The translations under genes were made by a program, and so were the position numbers. The notes below the pieces were generated by a model. That model was not told the DNA's origin. It saw only the letters and a program-made list of their open reading frames with translations, and did no database searches. This document shows, piece after piece, positions 55,774-64,000 of a DNA stretch of 64,000 nt. The stretch covers positions 1-64,000 of the forward strand of contig JADJOV010000027.1 of the NCBI GenBank assembly GCA_016713585.1, written 5' to 3'. Origin of the DNA: Bdellovibrionales bacterium (GTDB lineage: Bacteria > Bdellovibrionota > Bdellovibrionia > Bdellovibrionales > Bdellovibrionaceae). How positions within the stretch are numbered: the stretch's first letter is position 1; each line of letters begins with the position of its first letter.

Positions 55774-55849
55774 CGTCCCTTAGCGCAGTTGGTAGCGCGT
55801 TCCCTTGACATGGGAGAGGTCACTGGTTCGAGTCCAGTAGGGACGACCA
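55774..55849 (+). tRNA. tRNA-Val (anticodon GAC)
   Basis: 76 bases with a perfect cloverleaf. Acceptor CGTCCCT pairs with AGGGACG; D stem GCGC/GCGC; anticodon stem TTCCC/GGGAG around loop TTGACAT (anticodon GAC at 55807-55809); T stem ACTGG/CCAGT. Discriminator A is followed by encoded CCA (55847-55849). Confidence 0.97.
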
Positions 55850-56014
55850 ATCTTTCTAAGAAGCAATTGACTGACTTGCACAAACTCGTTGAGGAGCACC
55901 AAAATGAAATTGCAAAAAAATGGCAGAAACATTTCGGCAGCTGAAATTCAGAGCGTCGATTTGGCATTAGAATCCCTTCGCTCACCCGAAAAATTCCCAC
56001 TCAAAGCAAAATGA
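55850..56014 (+). pseudogene. Remnant of a DUF4160/DUF2442-like toxin-antitoxin pair
   Basis: Two short overlapping frames follow the tRNA directly. The first, open through to 55944, has no start of its own and reads LHKLVEEHQNEIAKKWQKHFG, reminiscent of DUF4160-type C-termini. The second, ATG 55904 to TGA 56014 (36 codons), reads MKLQKNGRNISAAEI, like the N-terminus of DUF2442 proteins. Such pairs are often encoded together. The assignment is by resemblance only, and integration beside a tRNA is typical of mobile elements. Confidence 0.35.
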
Positions 56015-56020
56015 GCTAGT

Positions 56021-56951
56021 ATGGCAGGCTCTAGCTTATTATTACTTGATGATATTGCGACCGTTTTTGGATGACGTGGCAATCTTAACCAAGGTCGCCG
56101 CCAAGAAAACCTCTGGTGTTCTTGGTGATGATCTTGCCTTGAATGCTCAGCAAGTCTCAGGGATTAGGGCCGAGCGGGAACTTCCTGTCGTTTGGGCTGT
56201 GGCAATGGGTTCACTTATAAATAAGGCCATTCTTGTCCCCGTCGCTTTAATAATCAGTGTTTTAGCTAACTGGTTAATCATGCCCCTTCTGATGATTGGT
56301 GGTTTATTTTTATGTTTTGAAGGAAGCGAAAAGCTTTGGCACTTGATTCAGACAAAATTCTCTAAAAAAATTAAAGAGGAAGATGAACACCATCACAAGA
56401 AACACCTTGAGCACTTAGTTTTATCCGATGTTGAACTTGTTCAACTTGAGAAGCGCAAGATCAAAGGGGCCATTCGAACTGACTTCATTCTTTCTGCTGA
56501 AATTATAGCTATAGCCTTGGGCACAGTTGCGACTTTACCAATTTCGATTCAAATCTCTGTGTTAATCAGTGTCTCATTGTTTATTACGATAGGGGTCTAC
56601 GGTCTTGTTGCTGCCATTGTCAAATTAGATGATCTAGGCCTTCATCTTCTTAAATCAGGAGCGACCGGAGTTCGAGAAATTGGTCGGATGATTCTAAAAC
56701 TAGCTCCTTATTTAATGAAAACTCTATCAATAGTTGGGACCATAGCCATGTTTTTGGTTGGTGGCGGTATTATCGCTCATGGAGTCCCCGCTATACACCA
56801 TTGGATAGAAGATATTGGAAAACACACCTCGTCATTTTACTTCTTATGGTCCCTTGTGGCCGAAGGCTTGTTAGGATTATTATGTGGTTTGCTAGTCCTC
56901 ATTGTTTTTAATTTAATTGTTCGCCGATTTTTCAAGAGTAAACTAACATGA
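56021..56951 (+). CDS. DUF808 (YedI-like) membrane protein, frameshifted
   Basis: Polytopic inner-membrane protein. The ATG at 56021 begins AGSSLLLLDDIATV, matching the family start, and the T run at 56064-56068 has one base too many; after it the frame reads LDDVAILTKVAAKKTSGVLGDDLALNAQQVSG, the DUF808 signature. About 310 residues with eight or so hydrophobic segments and a His-rich cytoplasmic loop (DEHHHKKHLEHL). Function unknown in all members. It overlaps dacB by four bases. Confidence 0.83.
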
Positions 56952-58375
56952 AAAAAATGAAAAAAAAGTCAACTCATACTCCCTTACTTCTATTTTTAAC
57001 GATTTTATTGTGCACGACAGCTCCTCTTCCTCTTTATTCAGCAACGATTGAGACGGAGATCAAGGCTCTGCTTGGGGTCCATGGAAAAAAGATTTCTTTT
57101 TCGCTTCGTGGGCCCGATGGCCACGAGATATTTAATATTAATGGTGACAAAAGCCTGGCGCCAGCAAGCATTGCCAAGGTGGTATCGACTGGCTGTAGCT
57201 TGAATATCTTAGGCCCCCAATTTCAATTTGAGACATTTTTGGTTATAAAGGAAAAATCGAGGGCGAGACTCTGAAAGGGGATTTGGTGATCCAAGGCGGT
57301 GGAGATCCGAGCCTGGTGATTGAAGATCTACGAGAGGTGATCGAGAAACTCAGATACGTTCACGGAATCAAAAAAATTGAAGGAAGTTTGATTTTTGATG
57401 TGAGCTACTTTGGGGTCAAAAGCATTAAAACGGCTGAAGGATTCGATGGTGACAATGGGCGCTCATTCGCCGCAGACCTCACTGCGATTTCCATGAATCA
57501 AAATTCATTTTCTTTTTGGGTGACTGCTGATCATCGCAACAATCAGAAAACTCGGGCTGTCACCTTGCCCGCTCAGGTTCTTGATATTGAGGTCACCAAC
57601 AAAACAAAATTGGATCTTCGACGGCGGTCTCGGTCAGTTACAGTCCGGAAAACCAAAAGCGGTTTTGTCAGGAACTATAAGTAGCGATGCCGAACCCAAG
57701 GGCCTCTACCGCTCGGTTGACGATCCCTACGTTTATTACACCAAACTGATTCGTCGCCTATGGACTGACTCCGGCGGAGAGTGGAGCAGCAAAGAGAAAT
57801 ATTCAATCGAAATTCAGCCGGTGAAAATGACACTCTTGTGGAAAAATTACTCCCGACCTTTAGCCAAGATTCTCATGGACATCAATAAACTGTCTCTCAA
57901 TTTGGGTGCTGAAATGACCCTCCTTGCGGCAGGAGCTTCGAAAAGAAACTACCCGGCCAACTATGAGAAATCCTTGGCTGTGATCAAGAGCTGCTTGAAG
58001 GATTTTGGTGTGGTCGAGAACGATATCGTTCTCACAAATGCCTCAGGCCTCTCACGAGAAGCTGAAATCAAAACGACAGCACTCACTCAGTTTTTATATC
58101 AAATGCAAAAAAGCTCCTATTCAGCGGAATACTTAGCTAGCTTTTCATTGCTGGGAATTGACGGTACAACCAAGTCTAGACTTCAAGAGTACGCCGGACG
58201 AGGTCGAGTCAAAACTGGCAGTATCAGGGGGGTTCGGTCTATCACCGGAATTCTCACATCTAAAAAACGAGAACCTTATACCTTTGCTTTGATTCTCAAT
58301 GGGGTCGATGCAAGCGACCCCGATGTCAAGAAGTCGGAGGATCGAGTGCTTGAGAAAATCCTACAAACCTATTGA
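56948..58375 (+). CDS. dacB: D-Ala-D-Ala carboxypeptidase/endopeptidase (PBP4-like, S13), frame-broken
   Basis: Penicillin-binding murein hydrolase of peptidase family S13. SxxK is LAPASIAKVVST near residue 75, the SxN is AISMNQN, and the KTG is GRVKTGSIRGV near the end. Signal peptide at the N-terminus. Frame breaks near 57236-57240 (one T lost; repaired FFGYKGKIEGE), near 57608 and near 57660. The composite is about 475 residues. In predatory relatives, DacB-type enzymes help round prey and must be secreted; that function here is inferred. Confidence 0.78.
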
Positions 58376-58409
58376 GAGCTCAATATTTTTTGGACAGTCC
58401 CTTATTTCA

Positions 58410-59738
58410 TCAGTTCGTAGGTTTGCCACTGGCGACTTGTTCACTCACACTTCTGGGCCACATATAATTGAACAAATCTTGGTATTTCGCCGTCAGAGTT
58501 GCATTTTGTGTAAGATAGAAATTCTCGTAATTATTCTTCATGGCAGAGGTTGTGAAGTGACCGGCGCCTGAAAAAACTCGATTTTGGAGGACTCCCTGAA
58601 CCCTGGCTTTTTCAAATATAAGAAACTTATTGTGCATCATTTGCATCACACTGGCATTCGTCTGCAAAAATTGAATTTTAATTCCGGAGGGCTTCAATTG
58701 CGACTGATAGAAATCGCCCACCCCTGGAACCTCACTTGACCCCAGTATGACGTCATCGTCCATAATCAAACGAACCTCAACCCCTCGTTGCACCGCTCTA
58801 GCTAAATCACCCTTAATTCCTAAATGAAGAAAATGTTGGATCGCTCCGTAAATCTTGCCGCCCTTAACGACACTGTCTATGGTCGTTTTCAATGCACGGT
58901 AAATTTCATTATTAGCATTAGGCGCGAACAGAGGCGCAATACCTTCTGAGGCTATAGCCGATTCAACATTCGTATCTAAAGTCTGAAGACAGGTCTGCAT
59001 GATGGCTTTATAGACTTCTGGACGATCCGTTGGCAGAGTCTCACCATCGGTATTAGTAATCGCGGCCCTGAGACCTTGAAGCACGCACTGATGAATCTTA
59101 AAGATATTGCTATCTTTGCTCACAACGAGTTTCGCCCAATGATCAAAATGAATACTCAAACCGCTAGCAGACAGGTTCCCACTAGAAAAATTTAAATTCA
59201 CATTGTTCTCGTTGGGACCAGGATCCACTATCAAAAACTTATTATGGTGCAAACGCCAGACAAGAAGACTTCCATCTGGGTTTTTCTTTTTTTCGCCGAG
59301 GAAGAAGATTTTCACATTTTTTGGGGCCTGGGGATCTTGCTGACACTGATTTTGAAGGCGATTAGGATTGTTATTTTGGTCAGCTTTGTAATCCGTGTCA
59401 AAATACCCCTCGATTTGCACACCACGCTTGCCAGCCGCACAAAGAGCATCGAAAGCAGCAAAATTTGAAAAACTAAAATAGGCGATATAAATCTTTGCGG
59501 TAGAATCCTTTGCCTGCTCAATCATCGCTTTAACTTTGTCTTCCATCCCTGAAAGCTTAGCCATTTCTTTACGATCGGTGTCCATGCAAAAAGTTCGAAC
59601 CGGCCCGTCTGGCGATGTTTTGCATTCAGGTCTGGTATGCATCAGATCCCAATCGACCACCCCTGCTACGGACACGGACAACGTCAACGTTTGGAATAGG
59701 AAACTGAGCAGAACAATTCCTTTTGATTTTAATCTCAT
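58410..59738 (-). CDS. Secreted phospholipase D-like protein
   Basis: 442 residues from the ATG at 59738 (GAAAGG site). Signal peptide ends near SVSVAGV. Two HKD motifs: WRLHHNKFLIVDPG and a divergent second one, MQMMHNKFLIFEKA, where the Asp is Glu. Other PLD-family pieces: FSSGNLSASGLSIHFDHWA and VFSGAGHFTTSAM. It could cleave phospholipids or, like other PLD-fold enzymes, nucleic acids. The stop is 35 bases from the convergent dacB stop. A lipoprotein gene precedes it on the same strand. Confidence 0.82.
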   Translation of the reverse strand: MRLKSKGIVLLSFLFQTLTLSVSVAGVVDWDLMHTRPECKTSPDGPVRTFCMDTDRKEMAKLSGMEDKVKAMIEQAKDSTAKIYIAYFSFSNFAAFDALCAAGKRGVQIEGYFDTDYKADQNNNPNRLQNQCQQDPQAPKNVKIFFLGEKKKNPDGSLLVWRLHHNKFLIVDPGPNENNVNLNFSSGNLSASGLSIHFDHWAKLVVSKDSNIFKIHQCVLQGLRAAITNTDGETLPTDRPEVYKAIMQTCLQTLDTNVESAIASEGIAPLFAPNANNEIYRALKTTIDSVVKGGKIYGAIQHFLHLGIKGDLARAVQRGVEVRLIMDDDVILGSSEVPGVGDFYQSQLKPSGIKIQFLQTNASVMQMMHNKFLIFEKARVQGVLQNRVFSGAGHFTTSAMKNNYENFYLTQNATLTAKYQDLFNYMWPRSVSEQVASGKPTN

Positions 59739-59752
59739 AAAAACCTTTCGAA

Positions 59753-60421
59753 TTAATGACAAATGGATTTTGTTAAATTTGTAATTGCGTCAATTTGTTC
59801 TTGAGTCAGACGATCGTTAACACTTAGGCTTCCACGTTCGTCTTGCTTAGATATGATATGAGCCCCATGAACTCCATTGGCTATCGGTCCCCAGCTTGTA
59901 ATCTCTACTACCGAATAGTTTTCCTCTCTTCCTGCATCACTCTCCTGAAGAATCCGAAGTTGGCCCCCTAGGGATTTACCTATTAACCCCTCCAGCTCCA
60001 CTTCAGAATACTGTTTACCAAGCTGCCAATCGCTACGTTCCTGACGTTTGTTTTGGGCGTTCCCAGATCTACTATCAGGGCGCTTTCCGTCAAGTAGGGT
60101 CGATTGAATCTTTTTTTTTGTTTTTTGTTCGCCGTTATCAATTTCAACCCAACCACCTTTGAGAATCCGACACTCGCCAGCAATCCCGAAGGTTCCGTTG
60201 GACACAACTCGTTTGATCAGAACTTCAGGTCTTTCAATAGGACCAGAGGTTAGGTCCGCAGCCAATCTCCTGTCCGAAAGCTTGTGATCCTTTTCTGGTT
60301 TTCCCTGCTCTGACTGACTCTTCGAAAACGTAGAGCATCCACAAAGTCCACCGGCAAATCCCGCCGCAAAAAATATCAGTAAAATTGTCATCGAAAACTT
60401 GGCTTTCAAATATTGACCCAT
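59753..60421 (-). CDS. Putative lipoprotein
   Basis: 222 residues with an AAGGAGG site. Lipobox GLCGCS near residue 28. The mature part is charged (KTKKKIQSTL) with a C-terminal stretch VVEITSWGPIANGVHG. No family recognised. Its end is 14 bases from the phospholipase-like start, so the two are likely co-transcribed and may work together at the envelope. Confidence 0.68.
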   Translation of the reverse strand: MGQYLKAKFSMTILLIFFAAGFAGGLCGCSTFSKSQSEQGKPEKDHKLSDRRLAADLTSGPIERPEVLIKRVVSNGTFGIAGECRILKGGWVEIDNGEQKTKKKIQSTLLDGKRPDSRSGNAQNKRQERSDWQLGKQYSEVELEGLIGKSLGGQLRILQESDAGREENYSVVEITSWGPIANGVHGAHIISKQDERGSLSVNDRLTQEQIDAITNLTKSICH

Positions 60422-60494
60422 CAGATCCCTCCTTGGGGTTCCAGGCCCCCATATAGGCTAGCAGATCCCGTGAAATCTTCACAAGTCCATATTC

Positions 60495-62339
60495 TTACAT
60501 TCGCTCCGGCGAAGGAATCCCCAACAAACGAAGACCAGTCTTTAAAACCTCACCCGAAGCCTTAACTAATTTGAGTCGAGCCTGTTTAAGCTCTTCGGTC
60601 TCAGCTTGCCCGATGGAGCATTCATGATAAAAGTGATTAAACTTTTTTGCCAATTGATACAAATAGGTACATAGAGAACTTGGTGAAAGGCCCTCGACAC
60701 ATCTCCCGACCACCGACTTAAAATTGAGCAAATGAGCCAAAATTTCCTTCTCAGTGGGGTGGCAAAGGAGCTCCGCCTGAATTGGACCGGGTTGATAACC
60801 GAATTTGAGGCAGAGAGACTGAATTCTAGCCACAGAGTATTGAATAAAGGGCCCAGACTCGCCGTCAATCTTAAGCCACTCTTCCATGTCAAAAACAATT
60901 TTCTTATTGGTGTCAATTCGAAGCATACCATACTTGATCGCGCCTTTGGCCACTTGGGATGCCACGAGATCAATTTCTTCTTGGGACCAATCCCCGACAT
61001 AGCGGTTTAAGAAATTATTTTTGACTATTTCTTGCATTTTTGAAATCAACTGAGTGATCGGAATGATATTTCCTTTTCGAGAACTCATTGGCCCATCGGG
61101 CAACTCCACATAATTGTATTGCAGATGATAACAATTATTAGCTTGAGGAAAACCCAATTTTTCTAAAACTTTAAACACCTGTTTAAAATGAAGAGCCTGT
61201 CGCAAATCGACGACATAAATGGATTTTTCAATTTTGAAGTCCTGGAATTTTCTTCGAGCCAGTTCCAAATCTTTAGTCGCATAGAGGCCCGTCCCGTCAG
61301 TCTTAAGAAGCAAACAAAAGCCTAGCCCTTCAGCTTCGAGATTCATTCCTATGGCACCCTGGGACTGAACCAATTTGTTCTGGTGAAAAAGCGAATTTAC
61401 ATACTTGATGGATTCAGCATCCACATCTGATTCCCAATACCACATATCAAAGGAAACCCCGGCCCACGCATAAACCTGCTTCATCAGATCAATCGACCAG
61501 GCCCTCGTCGTTTTCCAAAGCTCAAAGTACTCTCCGTCTTTTTGCTCAAGCTGTCTGAGTATCGTCGTCAGAGCTTCTCTATTCAGGGCCTCTTGGGGCG
61601 TTCCGACTTCTTCTTCAAGACGCAAATGAGCGAGGCTATACATTCGACCAAGCCATTCCCCACGGTTCTCAAAAGGAATGTCTTCTTTATTATGAGTCTT
61701 CATGTACCAAAGACACTTAGCAACGTGGGTCCCGACATCCCCAGGATAAGTCGAACTGATAATTTCATAGCCAGCAAAACGATGCAATCGAATCAACGCA
61801 TCACCCAAGCAAAGATTTCTCATGTGACCTACATGCATCTCTTTATGCGTATTTGGCTGGGAAAATTCAACCATCGTTCGAGGTGTTTCTGAGTATATGG
61901 GGGCTTGAAAATAGGTGCCAAGACTTGTCTTTGGATCAACTTCAGGCTGATTGCTCGGTGTTACTATTGGATTCAACAACAATCTCTCATAGGTCGCAGC
62001 GGTGAAAAATAAATTCAAATATGGCCCCACAGCCTGAGCAGAGCGAAGGCCGGAGACCTGACCTGCAGATGAACTTTTTTCTGTCTTTTCCTGAGTTACG
62101 AGAATATCAGCAAGTCTCTTAGCAATCTCTGCTGGTGACTTTTTAAATTGCTTGGCCAAGGAAAAACAGCCGTAAGCAAGATCCCCCAAAACCGAACTTG
62201 GCGCTTCAACCAAAGCTTCGGCTATCTGGCTCGTTGAGATCTGGTCAATTGGGATCTGTAATTCCGAACCGAGGACCAAAATTCCTTGTTGGATTTCGAC
62301 TGCTGCCAGAGAGCGAATTTCATCATGATTCTTTTTCAT
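60495..62339 (-). CDS. argS: Arginyl-tRNA synthetase
   Basis: Class Ia synthetase charging tRNA-Arg. HIGH-like motif HVGHMRNL near residue 183 inside VEFSQPNTHKEMHVGHMRN, and a KMSKS-like MSSRKGNIIPI near 420. N-terminal Add-1 domain and C-terminal DALR anticodon-binding domain (RLKLVKASGEVLKTGLRLLG). 614 residues, intact. It ends about 70 bases from the lipoprotein gene on the same strand. Confidence 0.96.
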   Translation of the reverse strand: MKKNHDEIRSLAAVEIQQGILVLGSELQIPIDQISTSQIAEALVEAPSSVLGDLAYGCFSLAKQFKKSPAEIAKRLADILVTQEKTEKSSSAGQVSGLRSAQAVGPYLNLFFTAATYERLLLNPIVTPSNQPEVDPKTSLGTYFQAPIYSETPRTMVEFSQPNTHKEMHVGHMRNLCLGDALIRLHRFAGYEIISSTYPGDVGTHVAKCLWYMKTHNKEDIPFENRGEWLGRMYSLAHLRLEEEVGTPQEALNREALTTILRQLEQKDGEYFELWKTTRAWSIDLMKQVYAWAGVSFDMWYWESDVDAESIKYVNSLFHQNKLVQSQGAIGMNLEAEGLGFCLLLKTDGTGLYATKDLELARRKFQDFKIEKSIYVVDLRQALHFKQVFKVLEKLGFPQANNCYHLQYNYVELPDGPMSSRKGNIIPITQLISKMQEIVKNNFLNRYVGDWSQEEIDLVASQVAKGAIKYGMLRIDTNKKIVFDMEEWLKIDGESGPFIQYSVARIQSLCLKFGYQPGPIQAELLCHPTEKEILAHLLNFKSVVGRCVEGLSPSSLCTYLYQLAKKFNHFYHECSIGQAETEELKQARLKLVKASGEVLKTGLRLLGIPSPERM

Positions 62340-62395
62340 ACTTATTTATTTCACAAGTCGATTGGCTTGTCATTCTGTCAATCATATTTAACCAC

Positions 62396-64000
62396 TCAAA
62401 GTTTATCTTTCTTGCTCGTAAACGCCAAAGGGAGAGTCTCGATCATTTCCATCACTTCAAGGTAGACCAATGGAAAATTCTCCGTGGACCAATCCTTCTG
62501 CATTAAGTTCTTAAGCGTCATTAAGCTCAATAAGCCTTGCCGGTATCCGTTGTAGAGACGCTCGCCCAGCAGTCCACCTAGAAGTTCTGCGGCCACCAAA
62601 TACGAGACTCTATTCCTTGGAATAAAAGTGAGGCGTTGCTTTTTTCGATGGGCGATAAAAATAATCTCGCTCATTTTTTGAGCCAATGCCAATTTAAGCG
62701 CCTCTCTCCCGTATTCCGAACCTGCGGGCTTTGAGACAGCGGCCTTAATATCGCTTAAAGTATCTGATTTGCGTTTTGGATTGATGAGCTTCGACCCAAA
62801 ATAGCCCAGTCCAAACACCCAAATCAATCGTTCAAAATCTTCAGGCCCACGAAAACCCCAAGTCTTAACTTTGGCCGATTGACCGTGCAGAAAATGCATA
62901 GCCAATGTCGCAGCATGATTGACGCTCATCCGCGACAGAAATGCGACTTGAGACTCTGGGGAATAAAATGAAATCTCATTCTCCAGGAACAGTCTATATC
63001 CCTTGAGCGCTTTTGCGTCTAAATGGGCCTCCAATTGATTCCAAAGAGCCGGCTCTTGAGCTGTAAACACTGATAACTGCTTCAAATCGGCAGGCAAATC
63101 CAATTCCTCACTCATAAGCTTTACATACTGTCCAACCTGATCATTGAGATCAAGCTCCCCGTCGCCCTCACCCACATCTAGGTTCTCGTCAGCATCCAAA
63201 AAAAGTAGATAATTTTGCCACTTAACCCAGGGAGGCACACTATTTAAACAAAATGTATCATTCCCTAAATCGACGACATCAACCTGGTTTTCCAAGGAGC
63301 TTTTTGCCAAACTAAAGTAAATCTTTTCTGAATTCTGGAAGACTCTCGTGAGGCGAGTCTTTACTGGCAATCGCTTTTGAAGTTGGGCCGGCAAGTGCCC
63401 CTTTGCCAAATGAAGATCCCCATATATGATAATTATTTGAATGTCAGGAGTCTCTCGCATAAGATCCGAGGTAATTTGAGCTGCCCATCGATCACGATCG
63501 TGCAAAGTCCGAAGACTCTCAGCCTGACTCGACTTATTGAGACCCACCACGCGAATTTGATTTTCCGCGGCCCACTGAATGAGCTTTCTATAATGACTTT
63601 AGGGAAAACCCCATTTAAGGGTCCAGCGTATGGCTTTCAAAAACTCGTACTCAGTCACTCGACCTGCCAAATAACGATCAATCCATTTTTGATCTGCCTG
63701 GTCAAAACATTCCATGGCTAGCACTCTGACCGTGCTTGGATCCATTGACTTCAGAAGACGAAGATGGGATTTCTGAGACTGGGAAAGAGCATGAAAATCC
63801 GCCAGCATGATCACTTGACTGGCATTCAAAACCTTGAACAGTTTATCTGGCGTTGAAATTTTCCACTTCTTCCGAAATTCTTTGGCATAATCAAGTTGAT
63901 AACTCTCTATGGACCTATGACGACCCAGCCGCTTTTCAACATGGGCCCTAACTTGGCGGTAGAGATCCTTTCGAATTCGAATCCAAGAATACAATTTCTG
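62396..64000 (-). CDS. ChaN-like haem-binding family protein with internal stop (start beyond right edge)
   Basis: Long protein (over 530 residues) of the ChaN/TIKI-like superfamily: VIMLADFHALSQSQKSHLRL near the N-terminus and later IIIIYGDLHLAKGHLP, both with the catalytic or metal-binding histidine patterns of that fold. A TAA at 63599-63601 interrupts the frame in WGFP-stop-SHYRKLIQW; the two parts are in the same frame, so this is a point nonsense change (CAA to TAA is simplest) or an error, not an indel. The C-terminal 250 residues are helical. The reading frame is open at the window edge. Confidence 0.7.

Overview
The window looks like a chromosomal segment of a Gram-negative bacterium related to Bdellovibrio (Bdellovibrionota). 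This rests on many lipoproteins and small outer-membrane barrels, a GYF_2-PilZ protein, a BamB-type assembly lipoprotein, a DUF1554-type secreted-protein remnant, and the gene order rpmF-fabH-fabD-fabG-acpP-fabF-rpiB-glyA. The taxonomic call is inference from gene content; no rRNA gene is present. No CRISPR array, prophage or complete insertion sequence was seen.

Layout. 0-8.3 kb: SDR oxidoreductase (cut by the left edge), outer-membrane protein, CBS protein, acyl-CoA dehydrogenase, then M50 protease-trpS-scpA-scpB, followed by a NorE/NorF-like pair. 8.9-10.0 kb: mobile-element scar (RAYT-type transposase, transposase fragment, 5'-truncated DUF1554 gene). 10.2-18 kb: lipoprotein, class I ribonucleotide reductase beta subunit with an unusual metal-ligand position, radical SAM protein, MnmC-like methyltransferase, PilZ protein, flavin reductase and a secreted metzincin-like protein. 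18.2-27 kb: Kup, patatin, DedA, two outer-membrane proteins, M23 lipoprotein. 27-34 kb: glyA, rpiB and the type II fatty-acid synthesis cluster with rpmF and a YceD protein. 34-39.5 kb: methyltransferase, MFS exporter and a decaying ABC transporter. 39.5-42 kb: small secreted proteins, tyrosine recombinase, frame-broken regulator. 42-47.7 kb: leucine-dehydrogenase-like gene, YfgM-like/BamB pair, rRNA methyltransferase-like gene. 47.7-51.2 kb: tandem paralogous envelope proteins. 51.4-64 kb: MscS, ttcA, proBA, tRNA-Val, DUF808, dacB, phospholipase D-like protein, argS and a ChaN-like gene cut by the right edge.

Functional links. Fatty-acid initiation and elongation (fabH, fabD, fabG, acpP, fabF) sit with a ribosomal protein. 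scpA/scpB give chromosome condensation. proB/proA overlap and form the proline branch. The YfgM-like and BamB genes are adjacent, as in many proteobacteria, and point to outer-membrane assembly. Several exported hydrolases (patatin, metzincin-like, phospholipase D-like, M23, DacB) fit a cell-wall and membrane-remodelling lifestyle.

Sequence quality. About twenty genes, many of them housekeeping, are split by single-base gains or losses, mostly in homopolymers, and much more densely after 38 kb than before. The simplest explanation is uncorrected indel error in the assembly. The ABC transporter ATPase is different because it also lacks an internal block. I typed frame-broken but otherwise complete genes as CDS spanning all frames, and used pseudogene only where sequence is really missing or degraded.
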